A stretch of 64,000 nt of DNA from Silvibacterium acidisoli (GCA_022870745.1 CP085323.1:2356001-2420000), one strand, 5' to 3'; counted from the stretch's first letter, positions 1 to 12,182 are shown. A program made the numbers and translations. The notes: generated from the sequence alone by a model not told the origin.

Positions 1-709
1 CAGGCACGGTCGCGAGGCGCAGAACAGGTTCCAGCATCTTGCCGCCGGGGCGCCAGCGATTGATCTCTCCCACGCGCACGGCAATCATCTCGCTGGCGCG
101 CAGGGATCGTGTGCATCCGTCGACGGTCTGCATTTCAACCTCGAAGGGCTCGATCGGATGGCGCAGCAGCAGGTTGATGCCGCCGAAATAATAAGCGGCT
201 CTGCCACCCACGCGCTTGCCGTGACCGGTAGGAGCAAGGTTCATCAGCGCGGCGTGTACACCGATGCCTGCGGCTATGGCGAAGTACCAGTTCTTGTCCT
301 TCACATGGCCCGGAGTTTTGCAGGTGATCTTCCCGAGCGGAATGGAAACCGGCTCGCACTGAAATTGAAGCTCGGCCGCCGCGACGGGATCGCGCGGCAA
401 CCGCAGATTCTGAGCCAGCACATTGCCGGTGCCAAAGGGAATGATGCCAAGCGCTACGTCTGAGCCTGCAAGGCCTTGTATTACCTGGAAGATTGTTCCG
501 TCGCCGCCGCAGACGAAGATGGTATCGTAACCGGCCTTCACTGCGTCCTGTGCCTGCTCACCTGCCGAGTGGGCGGAGAGCGTGTCCTGCATGTCGACGG
601 TGCATCCAGAGCTGCGGAGGCGAGCGGCAATCTGTTCGACGATCATTCGTCGATTGCGGCGCTCCATCAACAGCGGATTCAGGAAGAAAAGAACACGGCG
701 CGTTTCCAA
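1..709 (-). CDS. Diacylglycerol/lipid kinase family protein (partial, 3' end outside window)
   Basis: The minus-strand frame reads a DAGK-catalytic-type protein (YegS/BmrU-like lipid kinase). After a short N-terminus come RRVLFFLNPL, then the nucleotide-binding GGDGT motif in FVCGGDGTIFQV, then IIPFGTGNVLAQNL, which is the second conserved block of the family. Later residues (GRAAYYFGG, GEINRWRPGGKM) run off the window, so the C-terminus is missing. I chose a TTG start at 709 because the frame has no ATG or GTG before the conserved NPL block; the frame is open further upstream but without a usual start, and no clear ribosome site is seen. Enzymes of this family phosphorylate membrane lipids such as diacylglycerol at the inner membrane face; the true substrate is not visible here. 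The gene lies downstream of a nitroreductase on the same strand, separated by a hairpin. Confidence 0.85.
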   Translation of the reverse strand, partial: METRRVLFFLNPLLMERRNRRMIVEQIAARLRSSGCTVDMQDTLSAHSAGEQAQDAVKAGYDTIFVCGGDGTIFQVIQGLAGSDVALGIIPFGTGNVLAQNLRLPRDPVAAAELQFQCEPVSIPLGKITCKTPGHVKDKNWYFAIAAGIGVHAALMNLAPTGHGKRVGGRAAYYFGGINLLLRHPIEPFEVEMQTVDGCTRSLRASEMIAVRVGEINRWRPGGKMLEPVLRLATVP

Positions 710-767
710 ACTATGAAGATAACTTTCTATGCCGCGTGGGCCGAATGAATAAAACGTAACAGTAATG

Positions 768-804
768 GCGGGAGAATCCTGATAGTGAACAGTGTTTCTC
801 CCGC
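768..804. terminator. Hairpin between nitroreductase and lipid kinase genes
   Basis: Perfect 9-bp arms GCGGGAGAA and TTCTCCCGC enclose a 19-base loop just downstream of the nitroreductase stop. No clear T-run follows on the minus strand, so it could be a weak terminator or an RNA-processing hairpin. Confidence 0.4.
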
Positions 805-815
805 TATCGAATCAA

Positions 816-1433
816 TCAGAAGGTGGCCGGCTTGTCCCAACCCGTAAAGACAAACTGATCGAGCGGCTTGCGCTGCCGGGGAGCCAGCTCCATCTTCTTG
901 AAGTGCTCCGGCAAGGTCTCGGGATCGCCGAGATATCCGAGGGCAGTAACGGCTCCCAGCTCGAAGTCGTCGGGAATCGAAAACAGGCTGCGAGCCTTGT
1001 CGCGATCGAATCCACCCATGGAGTGGGAATGCATGCCCAACGCCGTTGCCGCTAGCGAAAGATAGGTCGTCGCCGCGCCAGTGTCGTGGAGCTGGTAAGG
1101 ATTCGGTGAGCCGTTTTGCGTGAAGGTCTTTTTGCCTGCGGAAAGAATCAGCACCGGAGTATTCACGTTCCACTGCTGGTTCGGTTCGGCCAGGCTCTCA
1201 TAGATCTTCTTGTAGGTCTCGTCCCCTTTATGGCCGACGAGAAAGCGCCAGGGCTGCTCGTTATAAGAGGAGGCGGCCCAGCTTGCGGCTTCGAAAATCT
1301 TCTTCAGGTTCTCGGCGGAAACCGGCGTCGTTGCCAGGGCGCGAGGGCTCCAGCGCTGGAAAAGAATATCCGGTACACCCTCGATTGAGGGCGCATGCTT
1401 GAGACGTTCAAGCGAATCCTGTTTTTCTGACAA
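816..1433 (-). CDS. Nitroreductase family protein
   Basis: About 205 residues, the usual size for a FMN-dependent nitroreductase-fold oxidoreductase. Family signatures are the RWSPRAL block near the N-terminus, AASWAASSYNEQPWRFLV (FMN phosphate and dimer region) and the glycine-rich ALGMHSHSMGGFD segment that ends in a GYLGDPE motif. Such proteins are cytosolic homodimers that reduce nitro groups, quinones or related substrates with NAD(P)H; the physiological substrate is unknown. The frame is open to a TTG at 1487, but the TTG at 1433 is preceded by GGAG at 7-base spacing and gives the family-typical start (SEKQDSLERL), so I prefer 1433. It stands alone, with the lipid kinase downstream after a hairpin. 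Confidence 0.88.
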   Translation of the reverse strand: MSEKQDSLERLKHAPSIEGVPDILFQRWSPRALATTPVSAENLKKIFEAASWAASSYNEQPWRFLVGHKGDETYKKIYESLAEPNQQWNVNTPVLILSAGKKTFTQNGSPNPYQLHDTGAATTYLSLAATALGMHSHSMGGFDRDKARSLFSIPDDFELGAVTALGYLGDPETLPEHFKKMELAPRQRKPLDQFVFTGWDKPATF

Positions 1434-1606
1434 AGACTTTCTCCGTGGGAAGTTTCCCAACAGTTGTTTGGATTCCTCATCAGGCAAACCGATGTCAAAA
1501 TCCGCGAGATTTCGTGAAAGAAAAATAATGGGCTCTTCTGTTCGGCCGGCGCGGTGAGGCGCAATCGGTACGCAACCCGCTCAGGCCGTGGCTTCTCTCA
1601 CCTTTC

Positions 1607-1864
1607 ATGACACAAAAGAGCGCGGCAAAGACGAAGGCATATTCGAAGACCTCACGCTGCTGGCCCGGCTATGAGCCGGTTCCCGGCAAGGGCGAACATG
1701 AGGAAGGCAGCTGCCGCAAGAAGCCCGCCAGCCGCAATGGCGGCAAGAAGGTCGGCCGGGAAACGGCGCGCAAGGAACAAATCGCGAAGGGCGGCGCACG
1801 CGGCGCACAGGCTAAGAAGGCGACGCACCCAAGGCCACCGCGTAAAGGCCACGGTCACGCCTGA
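1607..1864 (+). CDS. Small basic protein with CWPGYEPVPGK motif
   Basis: An 85-residue Lys/Arg/Gly-rich protein. The core CWPGYEPVPGKGEHEEGSC resembles a short motif that recurs in small Lys-rich hypothetical proteins of many bacteria (CWxGYEPVPGKxxxxxGSC), here followed by a basic Lys/Ala/Gly tail. The function is unknown; basic composition would suit nucleic-acid binding, but that is inference. No membrane segment or signal peptide is visible. There is no strong ribosome site before the ATG at 1607, so the start is uncertain. A competing opposite-strand frame covers the same bases but has a low-complexity shadow look. Confidence 0.55.
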   Translation: MTQKSAAKTKAYSKTSRCWPGYEPVPGKGEHEEGSCRKKPASRNGGKKVGRETARKEQIAKGGARGAQAKKATHPRPPRKGHGHA

Positions 1865-2356
1865 GGTCTTTCCGGATTTTCCGGGTTCTCCACTATTCCA
1901 CAGCTTTCCACAGCCGTTGCACCGGTTCTGCGCCTTGTCGTGCCCGGTCTGGAGGCGTAGTTTCGGGAAGTGCGCCATCGAAATCGCCGGTGTACGCCGG
2001 TGTTCTGGCATCTCGCTACATCTCAAATCCGCGTCCTCCGCGAGAGACTCACGTTCTCCACAGGTAAATGTCTGGAATTGAAGCGTAGCGTTACTGTTTT
2101 CAATCTAAAATACAAGATGTTGTGGTTGGTTGTTGACATGCCCTATTAACAGAGGTACCTTCCCACTTGCGGCCCTAATATTTCTGCCGCATGGTTCGCT
2201 GGCAGTTGCAATTCTTCCCCAAACTTAGCCAAGTGAAACGGAGAGCTAAACTTAGCCTCCAGCGAGCATTGTCGTCTTTGCTTTTCCCGGTCGTTGGCTC
2301 CCATTGAGAGCTGTCGTGCCGTTATCTCAATTCGCAGTCCCCCTAGAGGAGTCTTC
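1865..2356. other. Intergenic leader region of nrdJ
   Basis: About 490 bases without a convincing gene. TCCACAG occurs three times (around 1900-1910 and 2058). Just before nrdJ, 2112-2123 reads ACAAGATGTTGT, which resembles a single NrdR-type operator half of the usual pair; I could not find a second box at the expected spacing. No cobalamin riboswitch pattern was recognised. Confidence 0.35.
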
Positions 2357-5596
<3,240 letters not shown>

Positions 5597-5616
5597 ACTC
5601 AGCATTGCTTGAAACT

Positions 5617-5648
5617 AAAAAGCCCGCTCTCCGGAGCGGGCTTTTTTA
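5617..5648 (+). terminator. Rho-independent terminator of nrdJ
   Basis: AGCCCGCTC/GAGCGGGCT stem with a TCCG loop, preceded by A-run and followed by TTTTTT. Confidence 0.92.
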
Positions 5649-5768
5649 GGCTGTCACTTAAATCTTGACGCGGCTCCGGCATCAAGGTAATGTCCAGACG
5701 ATCATCACCCGGGCCTCTCCCGACACTCCCTATCTGTTCAAAAATCCGACATTACCTGCGAGGGCGCT

Positions 5769-6890
5769 TTGATACTCTCCACGGGTCTCCCTGTTGCACC
5801 GACTGTACGGGCCAGAAAGTCGCGCCTTAAGAGTGTGCAGGCATGTCGTGCCTACGCCGTTCTGGGCGTCATTCTGAGTCATATCTCTGGTCTCGAAGAA
5901 CGCTACTTCCACTCGAACCATTGCCGGCTCTTTCGTGCCGGCAATATTGGCGTAGATGTGTTTTTTATCGTCAGCGGTTTAGTAATATCACTCGTTACAA
6001 CAGGTAAGTTCAGGGTTATCCGAAATGCTCTTACCTTTTTGTATCATCGCGTCGCGCGCATCTATCCGGTGTTCTGGTTTTACTTCATGATTGCGCTGGC
6101 TATCTTCCTGTACAAGCCGTCGCTGGTAAACGCCCTGGCTGGCCATAAACCGCATCTTTTGCGGGCCTTCCTGCTGATACCAAGCGAGTCGCCAAATCTG
6201 GTCGTGCAGTCGTGGTCATTGTCTTACGAGGTAGCCTTCTATCTTGTTTTTGGAGTGGCGATGTTATTGCTCTTGGAAAAATGGCTGCCCTATTTTCTTG
6301 GTGCGTGGGCTCTCGTCATCTTTCTTGTCGGAGCAATCCATATTCATCCCCCGCCAGTTATCGCTCTTCTCTCAAGCGCGTACGACCTTGAATTTATTGT
6401 CGGCTGCTGCCTCTTCCTGCTTTATCGGCGAGTAAGTTCAAACTCCTTTCGAGGAAGACTGGCAGTCTTAATGGCTGTGCTGTGCTTCCTTGGAGTGACC
6501 CTTTGGTGCGTAGTGGAGAACGCAGGTTCGATCGCACGAATCGATGAACGTCCATGGCTGAGGATCGCACTGTGGACTCCACCAGCGGCGTTGTTTGTCT
6601 GGGGAGCGATCGAACTGGAAGGGCATTCCCGATGGTTCGATCATCCGTGGATCGACGCCATCGGAGACTGGTCTTACTCGCTCTACCTTAGCCACATCAT
6701 CGTCATCGCCACGATAGGCCGGCCGCTTGCGGCGATCCTGCGGCATCTTCCGGGCGGCTTCATCCTCGCCTACATCATCATCATTCCCTGCGTGCTCGGC
6801 CTGGGCTATCTCAGCTTTCGCTTCCTCGAGCAACCACTGATGAAGTTTTTCTACAAGAGAACACCGAAACGTGAACACGCCACAGTCTGA
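5769..6890 (+). CDS. Acyltransferase 3 family membrane protein (OafA/YrhL type)
   Basis: A 373-residue polytopic inner-membrane O-acyltransferase. The N-terminal segment contains the family's RAYAVLGVILSHI histidine-bearing helix and GNIGVDVFFIVSGLVIS, the most conserved part of the fold; the RIYPVFWFYF segment is the RxxR-type motif region. Around ten hydrophobic segments can be traced to the C-terminus, ending in FRFLEQPLMKFF. Such enzymes transfer acyl groups from inside the cell to surface sugars (O-antigen, exopolysaccharide, peptidoglycan); the target is not visible. The start is TTG at 5769 with a weak GAGGG upstream. It is a single gene between two hairpin terminators. Confidence 0.9.
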   Translation: MILSTGLPVAPTVRARKSRLKSVQACRAYAVLGVILSHISGLEERYFHSNHCRLFRAGNIGVDVFFIVSGLVISLVTTGKFRVIRNALTFLYHRVARIYPVFWFYFMIALAIFLYKPSLVNALAGHKPHLLRAFLLIPSESPNLVVQSWSLSYEVAFYLVFGVAMLLLLEKWLPYFLGAWALVIFLVGAIHIHPPPVIALLSSAYDLEFIVGCCLFLLYRRVSSNSFRGRLAVLMAVLCFLGVTLWCVVENAGSIARIDERPWLRIALWTPPAALFVWGAIELEGHSRWFDHPWIDAIGDWSYSLYLSHIIVIATIGRPLAAILRHLPGGFILAYIIIIPCVLGLGYLSFRFLEQPLMKFFYKRTPKREHATV

Positions 6891-6951
6891 ATGCGGGCTA
6901 CGCGGAGCGCGGGTTTACATCCATGTATCTAGAGAATTGCGCGAACGAAAT

Positions 6952-6984
6952 AAAGCCCGCTCCGAAGAGCGGGCTTTTGTTTTG
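6952..6984. terminator. Bidirectional terminator between acyltransferase and phosphatase genes
   Basis: An 11-bp stem AAAGCCCGCTC/GAGCGGGCTTT with CGAA loop between convergent genes; T-rich on both sides, so it can serve both. Confidence 0.88.
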
Positions 6985-6985
6985 C

Positions 6986-7570
6986 TTATCCATTCCAGCG
7001 CAGAAGCGCGCGCGTGGTGCGTTCGAAGCCCAGTATGCACAACGAACTCGTTCCCAGCACCAGGTGCTTTGCCAGCGTGGGGTCATCGTTCAGCCAGCAG
7101 GCAGCAAGGATCCGAAGGATGTGTCCATGCGCGAAAAGAGCGACACGGCCCTCGAACTGCGATGCGGCGGCGATCACCTCTCGAGCCCGGTCCGCGGCCT
7201 GCTCGATGGATTCGCCTTCCGGGATGGAACTCGTCCAGATGGACCATCCGGGCGTGTCCTTTTGAATTTCTTTTGTTGTTTTGCCTTCGTAAATGCCGTA
7301 GTCCCATTCCTTGAGATTCGGCTCGATCACAGCGCTGCTATCCAGTCCGGCGAGGCGGCAGGTTTCGCGGGCGCGTTGCATGGGGCTGGTGAACACCGCG
7401 TCAAACTGTATGCCTTCCAGTCGAGGCTTGAGAGCGATCGCTGCTTTCTCGCCCTCAGCCGTCAGGGGGATGTCGGTGCGCCCTGTGTGCTGTCCGCTCT
7501 TGCTCCACTCCGTCTCTCCGTGACGGATGAGCCATATCTCAAGGGGGCGCGTGTTGCCCGAACCTGTCAT
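6986..7570 (-). CDS. Histidine phosphatase family protein (phosphoglycerate mutase-like)
   Basis: A 194-residue cytosolic member of the histidine phosphatase superfamily. LIRHGETEW carries the phospho-accepting His, TSPMQRARET the second Arg, DYGIYEGKT the acid/substrate region, and LFAHGHILRI the C-terminal catalytic His. The domain fills the whole protein. No residue identifies the substrate; relatives include cofactor-dependent mutases, sugar phosphatases and alpha-ribazole phosphatases. ATG 7570 follows AAAGGAGA at ideal spacing. It is transcribed alone, after a terminator that ends the upstream lipoprotein gene. Confidence 0.92.
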   Translation of the reverse strand: MTGSGNTRPLEIWLIRHGETEWSKSGQHTGRTDIPLTAEGEKAAIALKPRLEGIQFDAVFTSPMQRARETCRLAGLDSSAVIEPNLKEWDYGIYEGKTTKEIQKDTPGWSIWTSSIPEGESIEQAADRAREVIAAASQFEGRVALFAHGHILRILAACWLNDDPTLAKHLVLGTSSLCILGFERTTRALLRWNG

Positions 7571-7622
7571 AGATCTCCTTTAAGGAGAGTGTATTCAATT
7601 CCTCAACAAGGACGCTGAAATG

Positions 7623-7664
7623 GCAGATAAAAAGCCCGCTCCGATGAGCGGGCTTTTTATCTGC
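7623..7664. terminator. Terminator with 19-bp perfect stem
   Basis: GCAGATAAAAAGCCCGCTC pairs perfectly with its complement ending at 7664 around a CGAT loop. It lies just downstream of the lipoprotein gene on the minus strand; the poly-A/poly-T inside the stem makes it functional in either direction. Confidence 0.9.
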
Positions 7665-7676
7665 CTGAGAGCTCAA

Positions 7677-8297
7677 TTACTTCGGCAAATCCGATGCGCT
7701 CGGCCCCTGAACACTGGAGACCTGCCATCCATTGCTCGACTTCACCAGGGCCGCAGTGGCCGTCTGCTGACCGGACAGGTCGGCTGCCAGTGCAGGAAAT
7801 GCCGTTTTCGTTTCGGGGCTGGTTGCCCAGCCCGGCGCACCAGCAATGTCGTAGTGATAAGCAACGGAGTACTGGGTTGCATTCGGGTTATCCGGCGGAG
7901 TGTAGCTGTCGATGTTCGTCACTTCGCGAGGACCAACGCAGAAGTTGCCGTAGCCAGGCTGCGAAGGATCAGCCGTCCAGGTTGAACGGCCCTTGTCAGA
8001 GAGATCGTAGTTGTTGACCTGCTTCGATCCGATGAGGAAGCGCTTCTTTTCAGCGGACTGCCGCGTCAGCAGACCGGCATCGACCAGCGCGTCGAAGCCT
8101 TTCGTCTGATCGTCATTCGACGTATCGGCCTGTGCAGGAAATTTCACTGTTGTGGTCCATACACAGACAGGCTTTGCCTTGTAGTAATCATTGATCGCCG
8201 ACTTAAAGGCCATCTTGTCGACGGTGTTGGTCTTGCAGCCAGCGGCCATGAGCAATGTCGCACAGATGGCATACGTTGCGATTCTTGTTTTACGCAT
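7677..8297 (-). CDS. Putative lipoprotein of unknown function
   Basis: A 206-residue protein with a short basic N-terminus (MRKTRIATY), a hydrophobic core and the lipobox LMAAGC, so it is probably lipid-anchored outside the inner membrane. The mature part begins KTNTVDKMAFKSAINDYYKAKPVCVW and contains a segment FDALVDAGLL that looks like a small helical, winged-helix-like stretch, then YDLSDKGR. I do not recognise a named family with certainty. A GGGGGG-rich ribosome site lies about ten bases before the ATG. It sits between two hairpin terminators, so it is monocistronic. Confidence 0.75.
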   Translation of the reverse strand: MRKTRIATYAICATLLMAAGCKTNTVDKMAFKSAINDYYKAKPVCVWTTTVKFPAQADTSNDDQTKGFDALVDAGLLTRQSAEKKRFLIGSKQVNNYDLSDKGRSTWTADPSQPGYGNFCVGPREVTNIDSYTPPDNPNATQYSVAYHYDIAGAPGWATSPETKTAFPALAADLSGQQTATAALVKSSNGWQVSSVQGPSASDLPK

Positions 8298-8345
8298 CCA
8301 GAGAACCCCCCTTGGTAGTCGGTAGGATGCGTAAAGTTCAGGAAA

Positions 8346-8379
8346 CGATAAGACCCTCCACGCATGGAGGGTCTTATCG
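8346..8379. terminator. Long hairpin downstream of GH3 gene
   Basis: A 15-bp perfect stem (CGATAAGACCCTCCA and complement) with CGCA loop between the GH3 stop and the lipoprotein start. It lacks a long T-run but is the only candidate end signal for the GH3 transcript. Confidence 0.75.
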
Positions 8380-8391
8380 GCTCATGCCGCC

Positions 8392-11073
8392 CTAGCGGGC
8401 GACGGGCTTCGTTCCTTCGATGGTTAATTTTTCGCTCAGGCCCGGCTGCTCAGTGGTCGGCTGCTCGCCGCCCACAACGATCGTGTATTCGCCCGGACGC
8501 ACGGCGCGGTCGCCCGCTGCGTCCACCGTGCTCAACTGGCGCGGCGAAAGCTCGAAGCGAACATGCTCGGTTTCTCCCGGCGCTACATGAACACGCGTAA
8601 AGGCTTTCAGCGCCCGAACGGGAGCCAGATCGCTTGCCGGCGGAGTGATGTACAGTTCGGAGACTTCATCTCCCGCAATCTTGCCGTCATTCTTCACGTC
8701 GGCTTCTGCAAGCAGCGTGTCGCCGGCCTGCAGAGTGCTTTTCGACAGGTGCAGGTTGGAGTAGGTGAAATGGCTGTAGCTGAGTCCATAACCGAATGCG
8801 AAGAGCGGCTCACCCTTGAAGTAACGGTAGGTGCGGCCCTTCATCGCGTAGTCGTCGAATGCAGGTAGTTGATCGATGGACTTGTAGAAGGTCAGCGGCA
8901 GACGTCCCGACGGATTGTTCTTTCCGCTCAGGGTGTCGGCAATGGCCTGTCCGCCCACTTCGCCCGGATACCAGGCTTCGAGAATGGCCTGGGCATGTTC
9001 TTTGGCCCAGTTGACCGCAAGTGCGCTGCCATTCATTAGAACAACGACAAGCGGCTTGCCGGTCGCGCCTAGCTCTTCGAGAAGCTGGCGTTGCGCAGCA
9101 GGCAGTTGAATATCGGTACGGTCGCCACCGGCGAAGCCTTCCAGGTGCACCGGCATCTCTTCGCCTTCAAGATTCGGTGAAAGGCCAACGAAGGCAACGA
9201 CGACATCGGCCTGCTTCGCAATCGCGATAGCCTGCTGACGAAGGGAATCTGCAGGAGCCTTCCAGTTCAGTGTCGGTCCGGCGCCGAAACGGCCTCCGTC
9301 GTGGGAATAGTCCACGCGGAAGCTGTGCGGTTTCGTGTCCGTGAAATGCAGCGTGAAGTCAGGCAGGTCGCGGGAGTTGGCATCCTTCTCAAGCGTGTGC
9401 TGTGCTACCTGCTTGCCGTCGAGGTAGACGGTGTAGGCCTCGCGTGCGCCGCACGGGTAGCATCCGGCCAGCGAGAAGTTGAAGGGGATATCGCCGGCAG
9501 CCGGCGCGGTGATGGTGCCGGTCCAGCGCACGCTGAAGCTCATCAGTGTCGTGCCTGCAACCGGCGCCGCGGCATTCCAGTCGAAATCGATCTGCGGATC
9601 GACACGGCTCAGTGCAGGCTTTCCAGAGAAGTCGGCGGAGGCGAAGTACTCTCCCTTCAGGCCCTCCTCCTTCGAATGTGCGGACGGGTGCAACGCATTG
9701 CGCGGCACCGTGACGGCCAGGCCTTCCACGTAAGAAGAGCCTTCGGCGTACAGCACCTTCGCGCCCTTGAACTCGCTGCGGATGCCATCAATGGGCATGA
9801 CTGGGTGCGACGCGATGGCGTTGTAGTTGCCCTCAAGCGCCGCGATGGACGCGGCGTTGGGGCCGACGACGGCGATCGTGTGCACAGACGGCGCGAGCGG
9901 CAGCAGGTGATTCTCGTTCTTCAGCAGGACGATGGATTCATTCGCCGCTTTAAGGGCGAGCGCGCGATGTTCGGCGGAATCATCTTCGCTGAAAGGAATC
10001 TGCGCATAACGGACCTTGTCTGCCGGATCGAACATGCCCAGCCGGAAGCGGGCCATGAAGAGACGCTTCAACGCGACATCAATGTCGCTTTCCTTCACCA
10101 GGCCGTCCTTCACGGCCTTCGTCAGCGTCTTATAGGTCTCGCCACAGCTGATATCGGTTCCCGCCAGCAAGGCGGAAGCGGCTGCATGCTCGGCATCTGG
10201 TGAGTAGTGGTGTCCCCACTTCTCGTAGAAGTCGTCAATGGCTCCGCAATCGGAGGTGACGTAGCCCTTGAAGCCCCAATCCTTACGCAGATGTTCTTCG
10301 AGCAGCACGCGATTCGCGCAGGCCGGGTCACCGTCGATGCGGTTGTAAGCGCACATGAGGGATTCTGCATGACCCTCAGTAATTGTCGCGCGGAAGGCGG
10401 GAAGGTAGGTGTCTTCGAGATCGTATTTCGAGGGCTCAACGTTGAACTTGTGACGCGAGCTCTCCGGGCCGCTATGAACGGCGAAGTGCTTCGGAGTCGC
10501 GACCGTCTTCAGGTATTCGGAATCATCGCCCTGCAGGCCCTTTACGAACGAAACACCCAGACGGCTGGTCAGGTAAGGATCTTCGCCATAGGTCTCCTGG
10601 CCACGGCCCCAGCGGGGATCGCGAAAGATATTGATGTTGGGCGACCAGATGGTGAGTCCGTAATAGATGCTGTGGTTGTTCTCGCGCAGGGCCTGCTCAT
10701 ACTTGGCGCGGGCTTCGGTCGAGATGGTCGTGCCGATCTCTCCCAGCAATGTCGTGTCCCACGTTGCGGCCATGCCAATGGCCTGCGGAAAAACCGTCGC
10801 GTAGCCAGAGCGCGCAATACCGTGCAGGCCTTCGTTCCACCAGTCGTATGCGGGAACGCCGAGGCGTGGGATGGCTTCTGCGCCGTTGTCCATCTGCGAA
10901 ACTTTTTCCTCGAGCGTCATGCGGGAAACCAGGTCATCGACACGCCTGGAGGTCGGCAAGGATGGGTCTTGAAACGGAAACTTTGTTTGTGCCGAGGCAG
11001 CGGAGAGGGCAGTCAAAAAGCAGAGCAGCAGAAAAAGGCAGGAAAGCCGCGCAGGTATGGTGGTTCGAAGCAT
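8392..11073 (-). CDS. Glycoside hydrolase family 3 protein with PA14 insert (beta-glucosidase/xylosidase type)
   Basis: An 893-residue secreted glycosidase. A signal peptide (hydrophobic stretch ending ALSAASAQT) leads into the GH3 N-terminal barrel; the nucleophile Asp is in GYVTSDCGAIDDF, and AGTDISCGETYKTL is typical of the xylosidase/beta-glucosidase branch. The C-terminal sandwich begins near SIVLLKNENHLLPL. A PA14-like sugar-binding insert follows (KGEYFASADFSGKP through HSFRVDYSHDGG), then the second half of the sandwich with GEEMPVHLEGFAGGDRTD and a terminal fibronectin III-like domain. It likely removes terminal beta-linked glucose or xylose from plant oligosaccharides in the periplasm. 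The start has GGGAG about eleven bases upstream. Confidence 0.93.
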   Translation of the reverse strand: MLRTTIPARLSCLFLLLCFLTALSAASAQTKFPFQDPSLPTSRRVDDLVSRMTLEEKVSQMDNGAEAIPRLGVPAYDWWNEGLHGIARSGYATVFPQAIGMAATWDTTLLGEIGTTISTEARAKYEQALRENNHSIYYGLTIWSPNINIFRDPRWGRGQETYGEDPYLTSRLGVSFVKGLQGDDSEYLKTVATPKHFAVHSGPESSRHKFNVEPSKYDLEDTYLPAFRATITEGHAESLMCAYNRIDGDPACANRVLLEEHLRKDWGFKGYVTSDCGAIDDFYEKWGHHYSPDAEHAAASALLAGTDISCGETYKTLTKAVKDGLVKESDIDVALKRLFMARFRLGMFDPADKVRYAQIPFSEDDSAEHRALALKAANESIVLLKNENHLLPLAPSVHTIAVVGPNAASIAALEGNYNAIASHPVMPIDGIRSEFKGAKVLYAEGSSYVEGLAVTVPRNALHPSAHSKEEGLKGEYFASADFSGKPALSRVDPQIDFDWNAAAPVAGTTLMSFSVRWTGTITAPAAGDIPFNFSLAGCYPCGAREAYTVYLDGKQVAQHTLEKDANSRDLPDFTLHFTDTKPHSFRVDYSHDGGRFGAGPTLNWKAPADSLRQQAIAIAKQADVVVAFVGLSPNLEGEEMPVHLEGFAGGDRTDIQLPAAQRQLLEELGATGKPLVVVLMNGSALAVNWAKEHAQAILEAWYPGEVGGQAIADTLSGKNNPSGRLPLTFYKSIDQLPAFDDYAMKGRTYRYFKGEPLFAFGYGLSYSHFTYSNLHLSKSTLQAGDTLLAEADVKNDGKIAGDEVSELYITPPASDLAPVRALKAFTRVHVAPGETEHVRFELSPRQLSTVDAAGDRAVRPGEYTIVVGGEQPTTEQPGLSEKLTIEGTKPVAR

Positions 11074-11121
11074 GTTCTTCAGTCGCTCCCGGGGGATAAT
11101 ACCTCTTACGCTATCAAAAGA

Positions 11122-11151
11122 GGAAGGCCGCCGTTTTCCGGCGGCCTTTTC
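11122..11151. terminator. Terminator of trxB
   Basis: A 10-bp stem AAGGCCGCCG/CGGCGGCCTT with a five-base loop directly after the trxB stop. The T-run is better on the plus strand. Confidence 0.75.
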
Positions 11152-11169
11152 TTGAAAAGCGTTTCCGTC

Positions 11170-12105
11170 TCAGTGACCGTGCTCTTCGAGGTACTTCTCG
11201 ACTTCGAGGGCAGCCATGCAGCCCGATCCGGCGGCGGTGATGGCCTGGCGATAACGGCGGTCCTGCACATCTCCGCAAGCAAAAACGCCGGGCACGCGGG
11301 TGAAGACCTGGTCATGCGTCTTCACATAACCGTCTTCGTCGAGATCGATCTGGCCGGCAAACATCTTGGCGTTCGGTTCGTGGCCAATGCCGAGAAACAA
11401 ACCGCTGATAGGCAGTGTGCTCTCAGTACCGGTGACCGTGTCGCGCACGCGGATGCCGTGGACTTCCTTCTCCTCGACACCGAGCACTTCTTCGATGCGC
11501 GCATTCGAAAGGAACTCGATCTTGGGATGAGCGATTGCGCGCTCCAGCATGATGCGCGAAGCACGGAACTGCTCGCTGCGATGCACCAGCGTCACCTTGG
11601 TGGCAAAGCGGGTGAGGAACAGCGCTTCTTCCATGGCTGAATCGCCGCCGCCGACGACCGCGATCTCTTTCCCCGAAAAGAAGAAACCGTCGCAGGTCGC
11701 GCAGGAGCTGACGCCGTGGCCGATCAACGCCTGTTCCGAGGGCAGTCCGAGCCAGCGTGCCGATGCGCCGCTCGCGATGATCAGGGTGCGAGTGTGGATC
11801 GTATCGCTGCCGACGCGGAGCGTGAAGGGATGCTTCGAGAGGTCGGCGGAGACGAGATGTCCCATCCGGAACTCGGCGCCGAAGCGGGCCGCCTGCTGCT
11901 TCATATTCTCGATCAGCTGTGGGCCCTGGATGCCTTCAGGCCAGCCGGGAAAATTCTCGACCAGGGTGGTGATGGAAAGCTGTCCACCCGGCTCGTGCCC
12001 TTCAATGACAAGGGGCTTCAGGTTAGCGCGCGCTGCGTAGATGGCGGCAGTAAGTCCTGAGCAACCAGAACCCAGGATAACGGTGTCGCGAATGTTATCA
12101 GTCAT
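11170..12105 (-). CDS. trxB: Thioredoxin reductase (NADPH)
   Basis: A 311-residue low-molecular-weight thioredoxin reductase that passes electrons from NADPH through FAD and a disulfide to thioredoxin in the cytosol. Features in order: FAD site VILGSGCSGLTAAIYAARA (Cys-Ser where Pro-Ala is common), the GHEPGGQL loop, the redox disulfide SCATCDGFFF, the NADPH site VVGGGDSAMEEALFL, and the C-terminal FACGDVQDRRYRQAITAAGSGCMAA. I start at MTDN (12105) because the longer frame to 12165 only adds non-family residues; no strong ribosome site is visible before either. It is divergent from a small conserved-looking ORF. Confidence 0.95.
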   Translation of the reverse strand: MTDNIRDTVILGSGCSGLTAAIYAARANLKPLVIEGHEPGGQLSITTLVENFPGWPEGIQGPQLIENMKQQAARFGAEFRMGHLVSADLSKHPFTLRVGSDTIHTRTLIIASGASARWLGLPSEQALIGHGVSSCATCDGFFFSGKEIAVVGGGDSAMEEALFLTRFATKVTLVHRSEQFRASRIMLERAIAHPKIEFLSNARIEEVLGVEEKEVHGIRVRDTVTGTESTLPISGLFLGIGHEPNAKMFAGQIDLDEDGYVKTHDQVFTRVPGVFACGDVQDRRYRQAITAAGSGCMAALEVEKYLEEHGH

Positions 12106-12182
12106 AAGAAAGTGTCGTTTCGATTGTACCTGCTCGACGGGGCCTGAGCACCCGCCAAAGCACACAGAGATAAGATGATCCT

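Noticed and set aside
1652-2026. 124-codon minus-strand frame opposite the small basic protein
   Set aside because: Mixed low-complexity composition and no ribosome site; the plus-strand CWPGYEPVPGK frame is more convincing.
9301-11640. Plus-strand frames of 300 and 477 codons
   Set aside because: Antisense to GH3 and trxB, both with clear motifs on the minus strand.
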